Source: Pseudomonadota bacterium
GTDB lineage: Bacteria; Pseudomonadota; Alphaproteobacteria; Caulobacterales; Caulobacteraceae
NCBI GenBank assembly: GCA_023434015.1
Contig: JAEYTM010000060.1
Span: 1-6,360 of the forward strand
Direction of reading: 5' to 3'
DNA length: 6,360 bases
Part shown: one piece after another, positions 5,401 to 6,360 of the stretch
Position numbering within the stretch: the first letter of the stretch is position 1
How the letters are laid out: each line of letters begins with the position of its first letter
Notes under the pieces: generated by a model
Database searches by the model: none
What the model saw: the letters and a program-made list of their open reading frames with translations, nothing else
Told to the model about the DNA's origin: nothing
Position numbers and translations under genes: made by a program

Positions 5401-6332
5401 CCCAGCGCGCCGGCTTCGCGGCCATCATCGGCGCCCCCAACGCGGGCAAGTCGACCCTGACCAACCGCCTCGTCGGGGCCAAGGTCTCGATCGTCACCCA
5501 GAAGGTCCAGACCACCCGCTTCCCGGTGCGCGGCGTCGCCCTGCACGACGAGGCCCAGATCGTGCTGGTCGACACCCCCGGCATCTTCCAGCCGCGCCGC
5601 AAGCTCGACCGGGCCATGGTCCGCGCCGCCTGGGGCGGGGCCGAGGACGCCGACGTCATCGTCCACCTGGTCGATTCCGTCGCCGAGCTGGCCGCCGGGG
5701 AGAAGGGCGCCAAGGCCGCCGACCGCCGCGCCGCCGTCGACGTGGAGTCCATCGTCGAGGGCCTCAAGGCCTCGGGCAAACAGGCGATCCTGGCGCTCAA
5801 CAAGATCGACGGCATGAAGCGCGACAGCCTGTTGGCGCTGTCGAAAAAGCTTTACGACACAGGTGTCTATTCGGAAGTCTTCATGATCTCCGCGGCCGAC
5901 GGCTCCGGCGTCGACGACCTGAAGGCGCGGCTCGCCGCCCTGATGCCGGAGAACCCCTGGTTCTATCCGGAGGACCAGACCGCCGACCTGCCGGCCCGCC
6001 TGCTGGCGGCCGAGATCACCCGCGAGAAGCTCTATCTGCGGGTCCACGAGGAGCTGCCCTACGCCGCCGCGGTCGAGACCACCGCCTTCGAGGAGCGCGC
6101 CGACGGCTCGGCCCGCATCGAGCAGACCATCTATGTCGAGCGCGAGAGCCAGCGGCCGATCATCCTCGGCAAGGGCGGCCAGACCCTCAAGTGGATCGGC
6201 CAGAAGTCGCGCGAGGAGCTGATCGCCCTGTTCGACCGCCCGGTGCACCTGTTCCTGCACGTCAAGGTCGACGAGCGCTGGGCCGACAAGCGCGAGTTCT
6301 ACGGCTCGGTCGGCCTCGACTTCGACGCCTGA
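5397..6332 (+). CDS. era: GTPase Era
   Basis: Era is an essential GTPase that binds the 3' end of 16S rRNA and helps mature the 30S subunit. The 311-residue protein has a GTPase domain with G1 GAPNAGKS (12-19), G2 around T39-T40, G3 DTPG (59-62), G4 NKID (135-138) and G5 SAA (165-167), followed by a C-terminal KH domain (about 205-311) with the RNA-binding loop GKGG (258-261). The TREKLYLRVHEELPY segment (208-222) joins the two, as in the family. The gap from G3 to G4 is 14 residues longer than in E. coli Era, owing to an alanine/lysine-rich stretch at about 97-115. The ATG overlaps the rnc stop codon (ATGA, 5397-5400), which implies coupled translation and fixes the start. RNase III and Era both act in rRNA processing, so their joint operon makes functional sense. 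Confidence 0.97.
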   Translation: MTQRAGFAAIIGAPNAGKSTLTNRLVGAKVSIVTQKVQTTRFPVRGVALHDEAQIVLVDTPGIFQPRRKLDRAMVRAAWGGAEDADVIVHLVDSVAELAAGEKGAKAADRRAAVDVESIVEGLKASGKQAILALNKIDGMKRDSLLALSKKLYDTGVYSEVFMISAADGSGVDDLKARLAALMPENPWFYPEDQTADLPARLLAAEITREKLYLRVHEELPYAAAVETTAFEERADGSARIEQTIYVERESQRPIILGKGGQTLKWIGQKSREELIALFDRPVHLFLHVKVDERWADKREFYGSVGLDFDA

Positions 6333-6340
6333 CGACCGCT

Positions 6341-6359
6341 CCTCCCCCTCAGGGGGAGG
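6341..6359. terminator. Perfect GC-rich inverted repeat after era (terminator or dispersed intergenic repeat)
   Basis: CCTCCCCCT (6341-6349) and AGGGGGAGG (6351-6359) are perfect complements around C6350, giving an 8-bp stem with a TCA loop, 8 bp after the era stop. The window ends one base later, so a following T-run cannot be seen. Similar CTCCCCCT-AGGGGGAG pairs recur between genes in GC-rich alphaproteobacteria, so it may be the left end of a dispersed repeat rather than a terminator. Confidence 0.5.
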
Positions 6360-6360
6360 T

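Noticed and set aside
5202..6260. Long minus-strand open frame of 352 codons across rnc and era
   Set aside because: It lies antisense to two intact essential genes and has the biased composition of a GC-rich shadow frame, with no recognisable motif.

Overview
This window is a GC-rich (about 70% or more by eye), tightly packed stretch of bacterial chromosome. The lepB-rnc-era order, the one-membrane-segment LepB, the alphaproteobacterial-looking sulfide genes and the overall base composition suggest an alphaproteobacterium, most likely Caulobacteraceae (Caulobacter, Phenylobacterium or a relative). That assignment is an inference from gene content and style; there is no rRNA or other direct marker.

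Left part (1-2470) is a divergent sulfide/persulfide-handling module around one short AT-rich control region (1120-1187). On the minus strand lie an ArsR-family repressor of the BigR/SqrR/YgaV type with two cysteines 66 residues apart, a rhodanese fused to two membrane segments (YgaP-like), and the N-terminal part of a TauE/SafE exporter that runs off the left edge. On the plus strand lie a persulfide-dioxygenase-like metallo-beta-lactamase-fold enzyme (Blh type) and a DUF302 protein. A 35-bp imperfect inverted repeat (1129-1163) fills the space between the two first genes and overlaps both predicted promoters. A reasonable reading is that persulfide oxidises the repressor, it leaves the operator, and both arms are induced together: the rhodanese and dioxygenase convert sulfane sulfur to sulfite/thiosulfate, and the exporter removes the product. 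The DUF302 protein is the member with no assigned job.

Middle part (2471-3860) holds a GNAT acetyltransferase on the minus strand and, divergent from it, a GatB/YqeY-domain protein of distinctly lower GC (about 63% by hand count). Three gene-free gaps (2471-2533, 2990-3163, 3638-3860) contain only promoter-like and hairpin sequences.

Right part (3861-6332) is the conserved housekeeping cluster lepB-rnc-era: signal peptidase I, ribonuclease III and the Era GTPase. Spacing is 13 bp between lepB and rnc, and rnc and era overlap by 4 bp (ATGA), so the three are probably one transcript. All catalytic residues are intact. A perfect GC-rich inverted repeat follows era at the right edge, either a terminator or the start of a dispersed intergenic repeat.

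No tRNA, rRNA, CRISPR array, insertion sequence or prophage was seen. The most interesting part is the sulfide module with its single shared operator and its DUF302 member; the rest is ordinary core genome.
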